20,939 nucleotides of DNA. Origin: Lachnospiraceae bacterium UBA3802. GTDB lineage: Bacteria > Bacillota > Clostridia > Lachnospirales > Lachnospiraceae. How positions within the stretch are numbered: position 1 is the first letter of the stretch; the number at the start of each line of letters is the position of its first letter. The stretch lies in assembly GCA_002369155.1 (NCBI GenBank), contig DFEM01000034.1, forward strand, positions 1-20,939. Direction: 5' to 3'. Below the pieces are notes generated by a model. That model was given only the letters and a program-made list of their open reading frames with translations. It ran no database searches and had not been told where the DNA came from. Position numbers and translations under genes: made by a program. Shown piece by piece: positions 6,250 to 12,710 of the stretch.

Positions 6250-7926
6250 TTATTGCTGAGAATACATGCGCTCGTCTTCTTCACGCAATTCTTTTCTCTT
6301 AATCTTGCCGCCGAGTGTCTTGGGTAACTCATCAACGTATTCTACAATTCTCGGATACTTGTAAGGTGCTGTTGCATGCTTAACATGGTTTTGCAATTCC
6401 TTGGTAAGTTCTTCCGAAGGAGTGTATCCTGCCGCCAAAACGATTCTTGCCTTAACAACCTGTCCTCTGATGGGATCGGGTGCGGCTGTGATGGCACATT
6501 CTACTACTGCGGGATGCTCGATAAGAGCACTCTCTACTTCAAAAGGTCCAATACGGTATCCCGAACATTTGATAACGTCATCGTGACGACCTACGAACCA
6601 GTAATATCCGTCATTGTCTCTCCATGCAACGTCCTTAAGATTGTAATTGCCGCTGCCGAGAGCCTCATCTGTAAGTTCCTTATTCTTGTAATATCCTACA
6701 AAGAGTCCGATGGGAGGATTCTTGATTACATCGCAGATAACGATTTCGCCCTCTTCACCGTTTTCACAATCCTTACCGTCTGCATCAAAAAGATGAAGAT
6801 CGTAAATGGGTGAAGGCTTGCCGAGTGTGCCGGGTTTGCTTTCAAACCAGGGGAAGTTTGCGATAAGTACCGTTCCTTCGGTCTGACCGAATCCGGAAGC
6901 AATCTTTTTGCCTGTAAGTTCTTCCCATCTGTTAAATACTTCGGGGTTTAAAGCCTCTCCTGCTGTAGCCCAGTGTTCTACGCTTGACAAATCATAATCT
7001 TCAACCTTTTCCTGAAGCATGAATCTGTACATTGTGGGAGGCGCACAGAATGTTGTAAGTCTGTATTTTTCAATCTTTGCAAGCAGATTGTTTGCATGGA
7101 ATTTATCCATGTCGTAACAGAAAATCGTAGCTCCGCAGATCCACTGTCCGTAAATCTTGCCCCATCCGAACTTAGCCCAGCCCGAATCGGAAACAGACAT
7201 ATGAAGCTTGTTTTCCTGTACTCTCTGCCAATAATGTGCCGTAACAATATGTCCGAGAGGATGGAAATAATTGTGGCAAACCATCTTGGGCATTCCAGTG
7301 GTACCCGATGTGAAATAAATCTGCATAAGATCTGTTCCGACTGTTCTCTGGTCGTCTGTGGGACGATCGAATGTATCGGGATATTTTGCGATCTCAGCGT
7401 TGAAATTAATCCAGCCTTCTCTCTCTTTGTTGTCTACAATAAATACGTTTTCGATACAGGGAGCTTCCGGACGCGCAAGTTCCATCTGCTGTAAAACATA
7501 TTCGTCATCAACACATACAAATGCTTTGATTGATGCTGCATTTGCACGGTATGCAATATCTTTTTTGGTCAGCTGCAATGTACCCGGTACGATAATAACG
7601 CCGAGTTTCATAAGACCTGTGGCGGTAATCCAATACTCCCAGCGTCTTCTTAAAATAAGCATTACTACATCGCCTTTTTTAAGACCTTTTGCTCTGAACA
7701 TATTGGCAACCTGATTGGACATCTTTGATATGTCCGTGAAAGTAAATGTTCTTTCCTCATCATGGTCGTTGCACCAAAGAAGTGCTCTTTTATCAGGCTC
7801 TTCCTTGGCCCATGCATCAACTATATCATATGCAAAGTTAAAATCCTCAGGGGCATTAACTTTGTAATTTTCCTTAAAATCTTCGTAACTGTCAAATTCT
7901 ATTCGTGGTAAAAATTTCTCTAACAT
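6250..7926 (-). CDS. AMP-forming acyl-CoA synthetase, medium-chain (MACS) type
   Basis: A 558-residue adenylate-forming enzyme that activates a carboxylic acid to its CoA thioester through an acyl-AMP. The ATP-binding motif YFTSGTTGMPKM is at about residues 204-215, followed by GWAKFGWGK, a GFGQTEGT motif, GRHDDVIKCSGYRIGPFEVE (hinge and CoA-binding A8 region) and the catalytic lysine in KTLGGKIKRKEL near the C-terminus. It resembles medium-chain, branched-chain or aryl-acid ligases more than acetyl-CoA synthetase, but the substrate is not readable. The start was moved to the ATG at 7924-7926, with CGGAG upstream; the in-frame TTG at 7956 overlaps the preceding gene and lacks a site. It lies 19 nt after the XRE-cupin gene, presumably in one operon with it, and near the Vor genes, which suggests a shared acyl-CoA pool. 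Confidence 0.9.
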   Translation of the reverse strand: MLEKFLPRIEFDSYEDFKENYKVNAPEDFNFAYDIVDAWAKEEPDKRALLWCNDHDEERTFTFTDISKMSNQVANMFRAKGLKKGDVVMLILRRRWEYWITATGLMKLGVIIVPGTLQLTKKDIAYRANAASIKAFVCVDDEYVLQQMELARPEAPCIENVFIVDNKEREGWINFNAEIAKYPDTFDRPTDDQRTVGTDLMQIYFTSGTTGMPKMVCHNYFHPLGHIVTAHYWQRVQENKLHMSVSDSGWAKFGWGKIYGQWICGATIFCYDMDKFHANNLLAKIEKYRLTTFCAPPTMYRFMLQEKVEDYDLSSVEHWATAGEALNPEVFNRWEELTGKKIASGFGQTEGTVLIANFPWFESKPGTLGKPSPIYDLHLFDADGKDCENGEEGEIVICDVIKNPPIGLFVGYYKNKELTDEALGSGNYNLKDVAWRDNDGYYWFVGRHDDVIKCSGYRIGPFEVESALIEHPAVVECAITAAPDPIRGQVVKARIVLAAGYTPSEELTKELQNHVKHATAPYKYPRIVEYVDELPKTLGGKIKRKELREEDERMYSQQ

Positions 7927-7945
7927 TTTTCTATTCTCCGTTTCC

Positions 7946-8494
7946 TTACTCCGCAATCATCGTCAGGAACGTAGCGGGAGTGTTTCCTCCGCATCTTTGT
8001 CCGTGAGGGTAATTGGGGTTAAAATAAATACTGTCGCCTTTTTCCAAAATCAATTCCTTGTCACCAAAGGTGACGACGACGGTACCTTCCAACACCAGGT
8101 TAAATTCTTCCCCCCTGTGCGTAACGAGATCTGCAGGTTTGTCGGACGGATCAAGTGTTACTATGAAAGGCTGCATAAGCGTATTTGCATAATGATATGC
8201 CAGATCCTTGAATTCATATCCGGGATATCTGTCTGCTTTTGCGCCCTGTCCGGCACGAACAATCTGATACGTGTTAAGTTTTGCGGAAACGCCGGTCAAA
8301 ATTTCCGACATATCCACCTTATACATTTTCGAAAGCTGAAAAATAGTGTTGATGGGAATGTCCTTTCCAGTCTTTTCATACTCTCTGTATGTCTCGACAC
8401 TCACACCGACACGTGCTGCCACCTCTTCTTCGGAATAATCGCAAATTTCGCGGAGTTCTTTGATTCTCATGGCTATTTCTCTGATTTCATCCAT
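7946..8494 (-). CDS. XRE-family regulator with C-terminal cupin domain
   Basis: A 182-residue transcription factor. A helix-turn-helix of the XRE/Cro type covers about residues 8-62 (IKELREICDYSEEEVAARVGV, with TYREYEKTGKDIP). A cupin_2 beta-barrel covers about 105-180, with THRGEEFNLVLEG, VTFGDKELILEKGDSIYFN and PHGQRCGG holding the usual metal-binding His/Glu positions. XRE-cupin proteins generally sense a small ligand in the barrel and regulate neighbouring metabolic genes. Here the neighbours are an acyl-CoA synthetase 19 nt downstream and a 2-oxoacid:ferredoxin oxidoreductase operon upstream, so the ligand may be an organic acid or CoA ester; this is inference. The start at 8492-8494 follows AGAAAGGTG. 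The gene is preceded by a 161-nt hairpin-rich gap. Confidence 0.9.
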   Translation of the reverse strand: MDEIREIAMRIKELREICDYSEEEVAARVGVSVETYREYEKTGKDIPINTIFQLSKMYKVDMSEILTGVSAKLNTYQIVRAGQGAKADRYPGYEFKDLAYHYANTLMQPFIVTLDPSDKPADLVTHRGEEFNLVLEGTVVVTFGDKELILEKGDSIYFNPNYPHGQRCGGNTPATFLTMIAE

Positions 8495-8532
8495 ATTGCA
8501 CGCACCTTTCTCTTAAAAAAATGTAATCTTTT

Positions 8533-8570
8533 AAAAAACACATTACACGCCACAATTATTTATGGCGTGT
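8533..8570 (-). terminator. Possible vor-operon terminator, or leader hairpin of the regulator gene
   Basis: An 8-bp stem (ACACGCCA at 8545-8552 with 8563-8570) and 10-nt loop are followed on the minus strand by a six-T run, but 6 nt away from the stem. A weaker stem, 8522-8527 with 8542-8547, shares three bases with it and is followed directly by seven Ts. The two stems cannot form fully at once, an arrangement seen in attenuators. Confidence 0.4.
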
Positions 8571-8580
8571 CGTCTTTGAG

Positions 8581-8598
8581 CATGAGAGGAATCCCATG
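8581..8598 (-). repeat. Small hairpin in the vorC-regulator gap
   Basis: On the minus strand CATGGGA pairs with TCTCATG (one G-T wobble) around a TTCC loop. It is the middle one of three hairpins in a row between vorC and the XRE-cupin gene. Confidence 0.5.
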
Positions 8599-8610
8599 CC
8601 ATTGTTATAT

Positions 8611-8645
8611 GCTTCCCGCACGCAATTGTGCGGGAAGCGGTTTTT
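8611..8645 (+). terminator. Terminator-like hairpin facing the plus strand, just past vorC
   Basis: A perfect 11-bp GC-rich stem (8611-8621 with 8628-8638) and 6-nt loop are followed by GG and five Ts on the plus strand. On the minus strand, where the genes run, no T-run follows. It starts 18 nt after the vorC stop. It could end antisense transcripts from the regulator region, or simply protect the vor mRNA 3' end. Confidence 0.5.
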
Positions 8646-8655
8646 AGTAAATCAA

Positions 8656-9189
8656 TTATGAATTAAGACCGATTTCGATTGCCTTTAAGTTAAGTTCGAT
8701 CATTGCTGCCTTCTTTGCAGGGATAACCTTCTTAACTGCATCGTTTACAACGTCTTTGTTAAGGAAACCGATTTCCTTGAACATCTTTCCGATAAGGATG
8801 ATGATTGCGCAGCTCTTCATGTTGTTCTCATCTGCAATCTTTGTGGCATCGATGTAGAATACCTTAACATCATCTCTTTCAACTTTGATGTCAACCATTG
8901 AACTGTCAACGAGAATCATTCCTCCGGGAACAACTGCGTTAACGAATTTCTCAAGTGAAGGACGGTTCATTGCCACAAGAACGTCAGGCTGTGTTACTAA
9001 CGGTGAGCCGATAGGGTCGTCACTGATAACTACTGAGCAGTTACATGTACCGCCACGCATTTCAGGTCCGTATGAAGGAAGCCATGAAAGGTTCTTTCCG
9101 TCGAGAAGTCCTGAATAAGCAAGTGTTTTTCCGCCGAACAAAATTCCCTGTCCACCGAAACCTGCAAGTAAAACATTAAGTGTACTCAT
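8656..9189 (-). CDS. vorC: 2-oxoacid:ferredoxin oxidoreductase, gamma subunit
   Basis: A 177-residue pyruvate/ketoisovalerate oxidoreductase gamma-type domain. Markers are the N-terminal [15 protein letters not shown] nucleotide-type loop, [17 protein letters not shown] and the MNRPSLEKF segment, all typical of this subunit, which helps bind CoA in the complex. The start codon overlaps the beta-subunit stop (TAATG), and GGAGGGG lies within the end of the beta gene, so the two are translationally coupled. It is the last gene of the four-subunit operon; a hairpin-rich gap follows. Names for subunits of this family vary between databases. Confidence 0.92.
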   Translation of the reverse strand: MSTLNVLLAGFGGQGILFGGKTLAYSGLLDGKNLSWLPSYGPEMRGGTCNCSVVISDDPIGSPLVTQPDVLVAMNRPSLEKFVNAVVPGGMILVDSSMVDIKVERDDVKVFYIDATKIADENNMKSCAIIILIGKMFKEIGFLNKDVVNDAVKKVIPAKKAAMIELNLKAIEIGLNS

Positions 9190-9947
9190 TACTTATCCCC
9201 TCCTTCTTCTGCAGTAACGTCTTTGTATACTCCGAGAGGATAGTAAGGAAGCATGTTGTCTCTTAACCAATTGATTGCTTCCTTGGGGGAAAGACCCCAG
9301 TTTGTAGGACATGTGGATACAACTTCGATGATGGAGTATCCTCTCTTGTTAATCTGGTTTTCAAAGCCTTTCTTGATGGCTTTCTTGGCTTCTCTTACAT
9401 GAGCTACGGAATCAACTGTTACACGCTGTGCAAGTGCTGTTCCCGAAAGTGTGGAAAGAAGCTCGCATACACGGATGGGATAACCTGCTGTCTTAACATC
9501 TCTTCCGTAAGGAGAAGTCTGAGTAACCTGTCCGGGAAGTGATGTGGGAGCCATCTGGCCTCCTGTCATGCCGTAAATAGCATTATTAATGAAAATAACT
9601 GTGATATTCTCGCCTCTGGTTGCAGCATGAACTGTTTCAGCCATACCGATGGCAGCAAGGTCACCATCGCCCTGATATGTAAAGATTACATTATCGGGAA
9701 GAGCTCTCTTAAGACCTGTTGCTACCGCGGGAGCACGTCCGTGAGCAGCCTGAACCATATCGCAATTAAAATAGTTGTAACTGAATACCGAACATCCTAC
9801 GGAAGCGACACCTACTGTCTGACCTTCAACTCCGAGTTCGTCTAAAACTTCTGCCACAAGACGATGTACAATACCGTGAGTACATCCGGGGCAGTAATGA
9901 AAAGGCACATCAGCCAATGCCTTGGGTTTTTCAAAAACTACAGCCAT
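9189..9947 (-). CDS. vorA: 2-oxoacid:ferredoxin oxidoreductase, beta subunit (thiamine-diphosphate binding)
   Basis: A 252-residue subunit carrying thiamine diphosphate. CPGCTHGI near residue 19 and the cofactor motif GDGDLAAIG, followed about 27 residues later by INNAIYGMTGGQ, match the family. It decarboxylates a 2-oxoacid, or runs in reverse as a ferredoxin-dependent synthase. The ATG at 9945-9947 follows AAAGGAG and lies 2 nt after the alpha-subunit stop. Length and motifs are complete. Substrate (2-oxoisovalerate, 2-oxoglutarate or other) cannot be settled from motifs alone; the alpha subunit looks most like VorB. Confidence 0.92.
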   Translation of the reverse strand: MAVVFEKPKALADVPFHYCPGCTHGIVHRLVAEVLDELGVEGQTVGVASVGCSVFSYNYFNCDMVQAAHGRAPAVATGLKRALPDNVIFTYQGDGDLAAIGMAETVHAATRGENITVIFINNAIYGMTGGQMAPTSLPGQVTQTSPYGRDVKTAGYPIRVCELLSTLSGTALAQRVTVDSVAHVREAKKAIKKGFENQINKRGYSIIEVVSTCPTNWGLSPKEAINWLRDNMLPYYPLGVYKDVTAEEGGDK

Positions 9948-9949
9948 GA

Positions 9950-11014
9950 TTAGTTCTCCTTTCCTGCAAGTCTGCGAATCTCGCCAAGTACTTCAGCCGG
10001 TGTGGGAATAACTCCGCCGGTACGTCCGAAGAACTCAACATCCTTACGACCGTTAACAACAAGTTTAACGTCATCAACCATCTGTCCCATGTTCATCTCG
10101 ACGCAAAGGAACTTCTTGGCTTTGTCTACATTCTTCTCGATAGTCTTGTCAGGGAAAGGCCAAAGAGTAATGGGACGGATAAGACCGACCTTGATACCCT
10201 CTGCTCTGGCCTGCATAACAGCACTTCTTGATACACGTGAACTTGCACCGAATGCAACTACGAAGATTTCGGCATCGTCGCACATGAATTCTTCAGCTCT
10301 CTGCTCGTTCTCTTTGATCTTTGCGTAACGCTCATATCTCTCTTTGATGAGATTCTCGAGCTCTTCGGGCTGAATGTATAATGAATTGATGATATTTTTC
10401 TTTCTCTTGTTCTGGTGACCGTTTGTAGCCCAGGGTTTGTCTGCGATGGGTTCGTCCTTCTTTGTGGGGAACTCAACGGGCTCCATCATCTGTCCGAGCA
10501 TACCGTCGGAAAGAATCATTGCGGGCACTCTGTATTTCTCGCCTACTTCATAAGCAAGTGATACGAAGTCTACCATTTCCTGAATTGTTGAAGGTGCAAG
10601 TACGAAAAGCTGGAAGTCGCCGTGACCCAAAGCTTTTGTAGCCTGCCAGTAGTCTGACTGTGAAGGCTGAATACCGCCGAGTCCGGGGCCGCCTCTCTGT
10701 ACATTTATAATAAGAGCGGGAAGGTCTGAACCGCCGATGTATGATACACCTTCCGATTTAAGTGAAATTCCGGGTGAAGATGAAGATGTCATAGCTCTGA
10801 CACCTGCACTGGTTGCTCCTAATACCATATTGATTGCCGCAATTTCCGATTCAGCCTGAAGGAATGTACCGCCTTCTTTGGGAAGTCTCTTGGACATATA
10901 TGCAGCTACCTCTGTCTGAGGTGTAATGGGATAACCGAAGTAATGTCTGCAGCCGCACTGGATAGCTGCTTCAGCAAGTGCTTCGTTTCCTTTCATCAAA
11001 ACTTTCTCTGCCAT
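9950..11014 (-). CDS. vorB: 2-oxoacid:ferredoxin oxidoreductase, alpha subunit (VorB type)
   Basis: A 354-residue subunit joining the pyrimidine-binding domain (YFGYPITPQTEVAAYM, LQAESEIAAINMVLGA, RAMTSSSSPGISL) to the transketolase C-terminal-like domain (about 245-350: FVVAFGASSRVSRSAV and GLIRPITLWPFP). The motif GGPGLGGIQPSQSDYWQA is characteristic of enzymes annotated as 3-methyl-2-oxobutanoate (ketoisovalerate) or 2-oxoglutarate oxidoreductases. It acts in a cytoplasmic complex that passes electrons to ferredoxin. The ATG at 11012-11014 has AGGAGG upstream, and the gene follows the ferredoxin subunit after 12 nt. The adjacent acyl-CoA synthetase favours a branched-chain or aryl substrate, by inference. 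Confidence 0.92.
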   Translation of the reverse strand: MAEKVLMKGNEALAEAAIQCGCRHYFGYPITPQTEVAAYMSKRLPKEGGTFLQAESEIAAINMVLGATSAGVRAMTSSSSPGISLKSEGVSYIGGSDLPALIINVQRGGPGLGGIQPSQSDYWQATKALGHGDFQLFVLAPSTIQEMVDFVSLAYEVGEKYRVPAMILSDGMLGQMMEPVEFPTKKDEPIADKPWATNGHQNKRKKNIINSLYIQPEELENLIKERYERYAKIKENEQRAEEFMCDDAEIFVVAFGASSRVSRSAVMQARAEGIKVGLIRPITLWPFPDKTIEKNVDKAKKFLCVEMNMGQMVDDVKLVVNGRKDVEFFGRTGGVIPTPAEVLGEIRRLAGKEN

Positions 11015-11026
11015 TTAATTTTCCTC

Positions 11027-11233
11027 CTATCTTTCTACCGTAATCGCCACGTCAGGGCACATAATAGCGCATGAAGCGCATCCCACGCACTGTGACTGGT
11101 CTTTCATAGTCGAAGGATGATATCCTTTGGCGTTGATATGGTCTGTAGCAAGTTCCAACAAATTCTTTGGACAGGCATCGACACAAAGACCGCAACCTTT
11201 ACATAAAGTTTCGTTAATCGTAACTTTTGCCAT
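11027..11233 (-). CDS. vorD: 2-oxoacid:ferredoxin oxidoreductase, delta subunit (2x[4Fe-4S] ferredoxin)
   Basis: A 68-residue ferredoxin-type subunit with two complete CxxCxxCxxxCP motifs (CKGCGLCVDACP and CVGCASCAIMCP), which hold two [4Fe-4S] clusters and carry electrons from the catalytic subunits to free ferredoxin. The ATG at 11231-11233 has AGAGAGGA upstream. It is the first gene of the operon, 12 nt before the alpha subunit, and sits just downstream of a good promoter with an overlapping palindrome. Confidence 0.92.
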   Translation of the reverse strand: MAKVTINETLCKGCGLCVDACPKNLLELATDHINAKGYHPSTMKDQSQCVGCASCAIMCPDVAITVER

Positions 11234-11282
11234 AGTATTTTCCTCTCTTTCATAATAGCCGGAATAAAATGTTCAAATATAT

Positions 11283-11311
11283 ATATTATTCCTTAATTTA
11301 TCAGATGTAAA
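11283..11311 (-). promoter_or_regulatory. Promoter of the vor operon
   Basis: On the minus strand TTTACA (11306-11311) and TAATAT (11283-11288) are separated by 17 nt. The start near 11276 gives a leader of about 40 nt before vorD. The -35 box is overlapped by a 15-bp palindrome. Confidence 0.7.
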
Positions 11312-11322
11312 CAAGTTGTTTA
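11308..11322. promoter_or_regulatory. Candidate operator: palindrome over the vor -35 box
   Basis: TAAACAA-G-TTGTTTA is a perfect 15-bp palindrome (7-bp arms, 1-bp centre) covering the last four bases of the -35 box and the DNA just upstream. Its position suits a repressor or an activator contacting polymerase. The XRE-cupin protein encoded in the same cluster is the obvious candidate. No second copy was seen upstream of the regulator gene. Confidence 0.45.
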
Positions 11323-11326
11323 AAAC

Positions 11327-12007
11327 TTATTCCCAGGGTGCACGAACGTAAATCTTTACCGGGAAATAGATTTCTTCGGATGTTTCGACTTTCTTTTTTA
11401 CATCCTCGTCTTCCAGAAGAAAATCGGGAATCGTGCTTCCCATAAAAGGAAGTCCGAGCTCTTTTGCAACGCCCTTTGCGTATTCAACCGATTCCTCAAT
11501 CACCTTGAATGTTGTCTCAAATTTAAGATGCGAATTGTTGATGACTTTGGTTGCTTTACATCTTGAAGCAGCTTCTATCTCCTTGATGATTTCCACCGTA
11601 TCGTCCACCGTGGAAGTCAGATTTCTGTATTTGTTGACCAGGTATGTCATCTCGTAATCAATGGCTGCAATCTGAGAAGCGTATCTTCCGAGCACCACCG
11701 CTCCCGCATCGTCTCCTCCCAGATCCATAACCACATCCATGTCGGTCTCAAATATCAGGTTCAAATCCGCAGGTAAGGCAGGAGTTTCAACATTTGTATT
11801 GGCAAACAAAGGAGCGATAACCTTTATATTGTTTTGTTCAAGCATGTCTTTGTAACCGGATGAGAGGAAGTAAGGATTAACCAGATCCAGATCCACAAGC
11901 ATTACTTTTCGGCCTTCTTTGGCCATTTCCATCGCAAGATTGATGGAATAATTGCTTTTGCCGCATCCGTAATGACCGCATATGATATTAAACTGTCTTT
12001 CGCTCAT
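11327..12007 (-). CDS. MinD/ParA-superfamily P-loop ATPase, small stand-alone type
   Basis: A 226-residue P-loop NTPase. The Walker A loop GHYGCGKS is at residues 11-18, followed by switch-like VDLDLVNPYF and a DLGGDDAGA segment at the Walker B position. The P-loop is a plain GxxGxGKS and lacks the first lysine of the true deviant MinD/ParA loop. There is no amphipathic membrane-targeting tail and no ParB or MinC/E gene next to it, so a role in partitioning is unproven. The start was moved from a longer frame to the ATG at 12005-12007, which has AGGAAAAA upstream and is placed correctly behind a promoter; the extension would be Cys- and Phe-rich and antisense to the neighbour's coding region. 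It is divergent from the membrane-protein gene. Confidence 0.78.
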   Translation of the reverse strand: MSERQFNIICGHYGCGKSNYSINLAMEMAKEGRKVMLVDLDLVNPYFLSSGYKDMLEQNNIKVIAPLFANTNVETPALPADLNLIFETDMDVVMDLGGDDAGAVVLGRYASQIAAIDYEMTYLVNKYRNLTSTVDDTVEIIKEIEAASRCKATKVINNSHLKFETTFKVIEESVEYAKGVAKELGLPFMGSTIPDFLLEDEDVKKKVETSEEIYFPVKIYVRAPWE

Positions 12008-12047
12008 GTACTTTTTCCTATATTTATGTAAAAACGATATCGCGTCT

Positions 12048-12076
12048 ATGATAACACAGCAAATTTTATAAATCAA
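12048..12076 (-). promoter_or_regulatory. Promoter of the P-loop ATPase gene
   Basis: On the minus strand TTGATT (12071-12076) and TATCAT (12048-12053) have a 17-nt spacer. The predicted start near 12041 leaves a leader of about 34 nt. It lies back to back with the plus-strand promoter at 12099-12127. Confidence 0.6.
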
Positions 12077-12098
12077 GACACTGAATTTACGAGAATTC

Positions 12099-12127
12099 TT
12101 GCTATTTTCTCTTATTTTTGTTAGAAT
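12099..12127 (+). promoter_or_regulatory. Promoter of the plus-strand membrane-protein gene
   Basis: TTGCTA (12099-12104) and TAGAAT (12122-12127) are separated by 17 nt. The start near 12134 gives a leader of about 22 nt with an AGGAGGT site. Confidence 0.72.
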
Positions 12128-12155
12128 AGTAAAGCAATTTTTCAGGAGGTCACAA

Positions 12156-12656
12156 ATGGTACCCAATTTACTTTTAATCAATACATTCTCCATTGTAATG
12201 CTATCCATTACGGGAGTTTTACTTATAGCTGTCATCGTTCTTTTCTTCCTCGGAAAGAGACTTGATAAAAAGCAGGCCGAGCAGCAGAAATTCCTCGATG
12301 AGAACAGACAGAATGTTTCAATGCTTATCATCGACAAGAAAAAAGTCAGATTCAAAGATGCAGGTTTTCCTCAGGTTGTAGTCGACCAGGCTCCCAAGAT
12401 GTCCAAATTCATGAAGGTGCCTGTTGTCAAAGCCAAAGTCGGACCGCAGATTCTTACTTTAATCGCAGATGAAAAGATATTTGATTCCATTCCCGTTAAA
12501 AAGGAAGTTAAAGCGATTGTCAGCGGAATGTACATAGTCTCCGTAAAGACCGCACACGGCAAGACGGACCCCGTTCCTCAGAAAAAGAAAAGCGCTTTCA
12601 AGAAAATGGTTGAAAAGCTTCAGGACAAGACGGGTGCAAATCCCATTAAAAAGTAA
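12156..12656 (+). CDS. Single-pass membrane protein of unknown function
   Basis: A 166-residue protein and the only plus-strand gene in the window. One N-terminal membrane helix (about residues 10-35, ITGVLLIAVIVLFFLG) is followed by a charged segment (KRLDKKQAEQQKFLDENRQ) and a compact soluble domain of about 90 residues with alternating beta-like stretches, including VPVVKAKVGPQILTLIADEK and AIVSGMYIVSVK. The C-terminus is basic (QKKKSAFKK). I do not recognise a named family, although similar unnamed proteins occur in related clostridia, from memory. The start is the ATG at 12156-12158, directly behind AGGAGGT; the same frame opens earlier at 12099, but that lies in the promoter. A strong terminator follows. 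Confidence 0.8.
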   Translation: MVPNLLLINTFSIVMLSITGVLLIAVIVLFFLGKRLDKKQAEQQKFLDENRQNVSMLIIDKKKVRFKDAGFPQVVVDQAPKMSKFMKVPVVKAKVGPQILTLIADEKIFDSIPVKKEVKAIVSGMYIVSVKTAHGKTDPVPQKKKSAFKKMVEKLQDKTGANPIKK

Positions 12657-12690
12657 TTAAAAATGGTCGTTCGAAAACGACCATTTTTTT
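12657..12690. terminator. Bidirectional terminator between convergent genes
   Basis: A perfect 11-bp stem (12661-12671 with 12676-12686) closes on a CGAA tetraloop. It is flanked by As on the left and Ts on the right, so it ends with a T-run on both strands. It serves the plus-strand membrane-protein gene and probably also the minus-strand pyr/ispE cluster, whose last stop codon is at 12711. Confidence 0.92.
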
Positions 12691-12710
12691 ATGCTTTTAG
12701 TATCGACTCA

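Noticed and set aside
7997-8647. 216-codon plus-strand open frame opposite the XRE-cupin gene
   Set aside because: Composition is Cys-, His- and Phe-rich with no domain pattern or ribosome binding site, and it crosses the intergenic hairpins. It is a shadow of the minus-strand gene.
12008-12355. 116-residue N-terminal extension of the P-loop ATPase
   Set aside because: It runs antisense through the neighbour's coding region and both promoters, is rich in Cys and Phe, and the family begins right before the Walker A loop as in the shorter form.
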